From JAVBKA01 sp031546715 (lineage in GTDB: Bacteria > Bacillota > Clostridia > Oscillospirales > UBA929): a DNA stretch of 6,944 nt. Every line of letters begins with the position of its first letter. Position 1 is the stretch's first letter. The stretch covers positions 1 to 6,944 of the forward strand of contig JAVBKA010000058.1 in NCBI GenBank assembly GCA_031546715.1, written 5' to 3'. The position numbers and the translations under genes are program-made. Positions 5,668-6,944 of the stretch are shown here, piece by piece. The notes beneath the pieces were generated by a model that was not told the DNA's origin, did no database searches, and saw only the letters and a list, made by a program, of their open reading frames with translations.

Positions 5668-6944
5668 TTGTATAAAGTAGGGGCATATCTGAGACTTAGC
5701 AATGAAGATGGTGGCGACAAGGCACAGTCGGACAGTATTGAAAATCAAAAATCAATGATTAAAGCATTTGTTTCAAAGCAGGGCGGTTTTGAAATAATTG
5801 ATTTTTTTGTCGATGACGGATACTCGGGGTTGAGCTTTGAACGCCCCGGGTTTCAGCGTATGTTACTGGATATTGCAAGAGGTAAGGTAAACTGCGTCAT
5901 AACTAAAGACTTCTCTCGTCTAGGGCGTGATAGATTACAGACAGGCATGTATATTGAAAAGTTTTTCCCTGTCAACAGAGTACGTTACATAGCTATACTC
6001 GATAATTATGACAGCCTTACAGGTAGCAATGAAGACCTAGCTCCATTTAAGGGGCTACTTAATGAGATGTATGCCAAGGATATCAGCAAAAAGGTTAAAA
6101 GTACCTTTGATACAAAAAGAAGCAAGGGTGAATTTATAGGCGCATTTGCTCCTTACGGCTACATGAAGTCACCTGACGACCATAACAAACTGATTATAGA
6201 CCCAACGGCAAGTGACGTGGTACGTCGAATCTTCACCATGTTTATAGGTGGTAAGTCAAAACTTGCAATTGCTAAAATACTAAATGCAGAAGGTGTTTCT
6301 TGCCCAACTGTTTACAAATGGGAACAGGGGTTTAAGTACCATAACAGCAAAAAACTTGAAAGTACTGTCTACTGGACATACAGTACCGTTAGCCGTATTT
6401 TGGAAAACAAAACCTACTTAGGTAGCATGGTTCAACGGAAAGAGGAGAGTATCTTCAAAGGCGAGGGCAAGAAGATAACCCATTCAAAGGAAAAATGGAT
6501 TGAAGTTATCGGAATGCATGAGCCTATTATCACTCAGAATGAGTATGCTATTGTTCAAGAAATAAACAGCACAAACACTCGCAGCATGAGTAAAACACAA
6601 AATGTAAGTATATACGCGGGCAAACTTCAATGCGGAGACTGCGGACGATTTATGAGCAAAACATTTGGTGTAGACAAAGACAAAACTACGTGGTATAAAT
6701 GCGGTACATATAAGGGCTTAGGTAAAATCATGTGTACGTCCCATGCTATCAAGGAGAAGGAGCTTGAAGCTATCTTAATTCAGTCTATTCGTGTTGAAGC
6801 TGAACGAGCCTTGAGCCTACAGGATATTGACCAGCTTATGCAAGGTTTAGAAGAAAAGAACAAGCCTATCAACAGTAAAGAACTGGACAAGCTTGAGCAA
6901 AGGATGCTTAATTTTGCAAAATACAAGCGGCGAGCATATGAGGA
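5668..6944 (+). CDS. Large serine recombinase, TnpX/TndX-like (3' end outside window)
   Basis: The first 425 residues of a large serine recombinase, which integrates and excises an element by cutting both DNA duplexes at att sites through a serine. The start is TTG 5668 with AGGGGTG 5 nt before it: no ATG, GTG or TTG exists in this frame back to the stop at 5515, and the next Met (residue 30) would lose the active site. The resolvase domain holds catalytic S11 in YLRLSNED, DGYSG (50-54), ERPGF, and KDFSRLGRD (80-88). A recombinase domain follows from about residue 155 (GAFAPYGYMKSP), with the conserved WTYSTVSRILENKTYLG. A zinc ribbon uses C322, C325, C345 and C356, and a coiled coil is starting at the edge. 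All expected motifs are present, so it is probably functional. Its full length and att sites lie outside the window. Confidence 0.95.
   Translation, partial: MYKVGAYLRLSNEDGGDKAQSDSIENQKSMIKAFVSKQGGFEIIDFFVDDGYSGLSFERPGFQRMLLDIARGKVNCVITKDFSRLGRDRLQTGMYIEKFFPVNRVRYIAILDNYDSLTGSNEDLAPFKGLLNEMYAKDISKKVKSTFDTKRSKGEFIGAFAPYGYMKSPDDHNKLIIDPTASDVVRRIFTMFIGGKSKLAIAKILNAEGVSCPTVYKWEQGFKYHNSKKLESTVYWTYSTVSRILENKTYLGSMVQRKEESIFKGEGKKITHSKEKWIEVIGMHEPIITQNEYAIVQEINSTNTRSMSKTQNVSIYAGKLQCGDCGRFMSKTFGVDKDKTTWYKCGTYKGLGKIMCTSHAIKEKELEAILIQSIRVEAERALSLQDIDQLMQGLEEKNKPINSKELDKLEQRMLNFAKYKRRAYE

Overview
The window looks like part of an integrative (probably conjugative or mobilizable) element from a low-GC Gram-positive bacterium, most likely an anaerobic Clostridia-type Firmicute. 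Three things point there: a stand-alone type IA topoisomerase III of the kind these elements carry, a TnpX/TndX-like large serine recombinase that runs off the right edge, and strong AGGAG-type ribosome binding sites with TTG/GTG starts. No rRNA, tRNA, CRISPR array or complete insertion sequence was seen. The species cannot be named from the sequence.

Left part (1-1300): the 3' end of an unrecognised, probably beta-rich protein gene (2-514) is followed after 9 nt by a gene for a small membrane-anchored coiled-coil protein (524-1201, or 617-1201 from a better-placed internal ATG). Next comes a strong promoter driving a MNT-type nucleotidyltransferase (1337-1639), the antitoxin half of HEPN/MNT systems. 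Its expected HEPN partner survives only as a short broken remnant (1617-1734).

Middle (1749-4588): a near-perfect terminator hairpin, then topB (1815-3980), then a RelB/RelE-type toxin-antitoxin pair (4049-4529) with its own promoter and a palindrome over the -10 box, then a second copy of almost the same hairpin. The two hairpins bracket the topB/TA block. topB starts so soon after the first hairpin that no promoter fits between them, so it is probably read by transcription passing through the hairpin.

Right part (4660-6944): a 56-residue ORF with its own promoter and ribosome binding site (4712-4882, possibly TnpW-like), a DinJ/YafQ-type toxin-antitoxin pair on the minus strand (4960-5491), and, divergently, a large serine recombinase from 5668 to beyond the window. 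The recombinase would excise and integrate the element. topB probably helps process element DNA during transfer or replication. The TA pairs would stabilise the element in its host. The remains of three different TA families lie within about 4.2 kb, with topB between the first and the other two.
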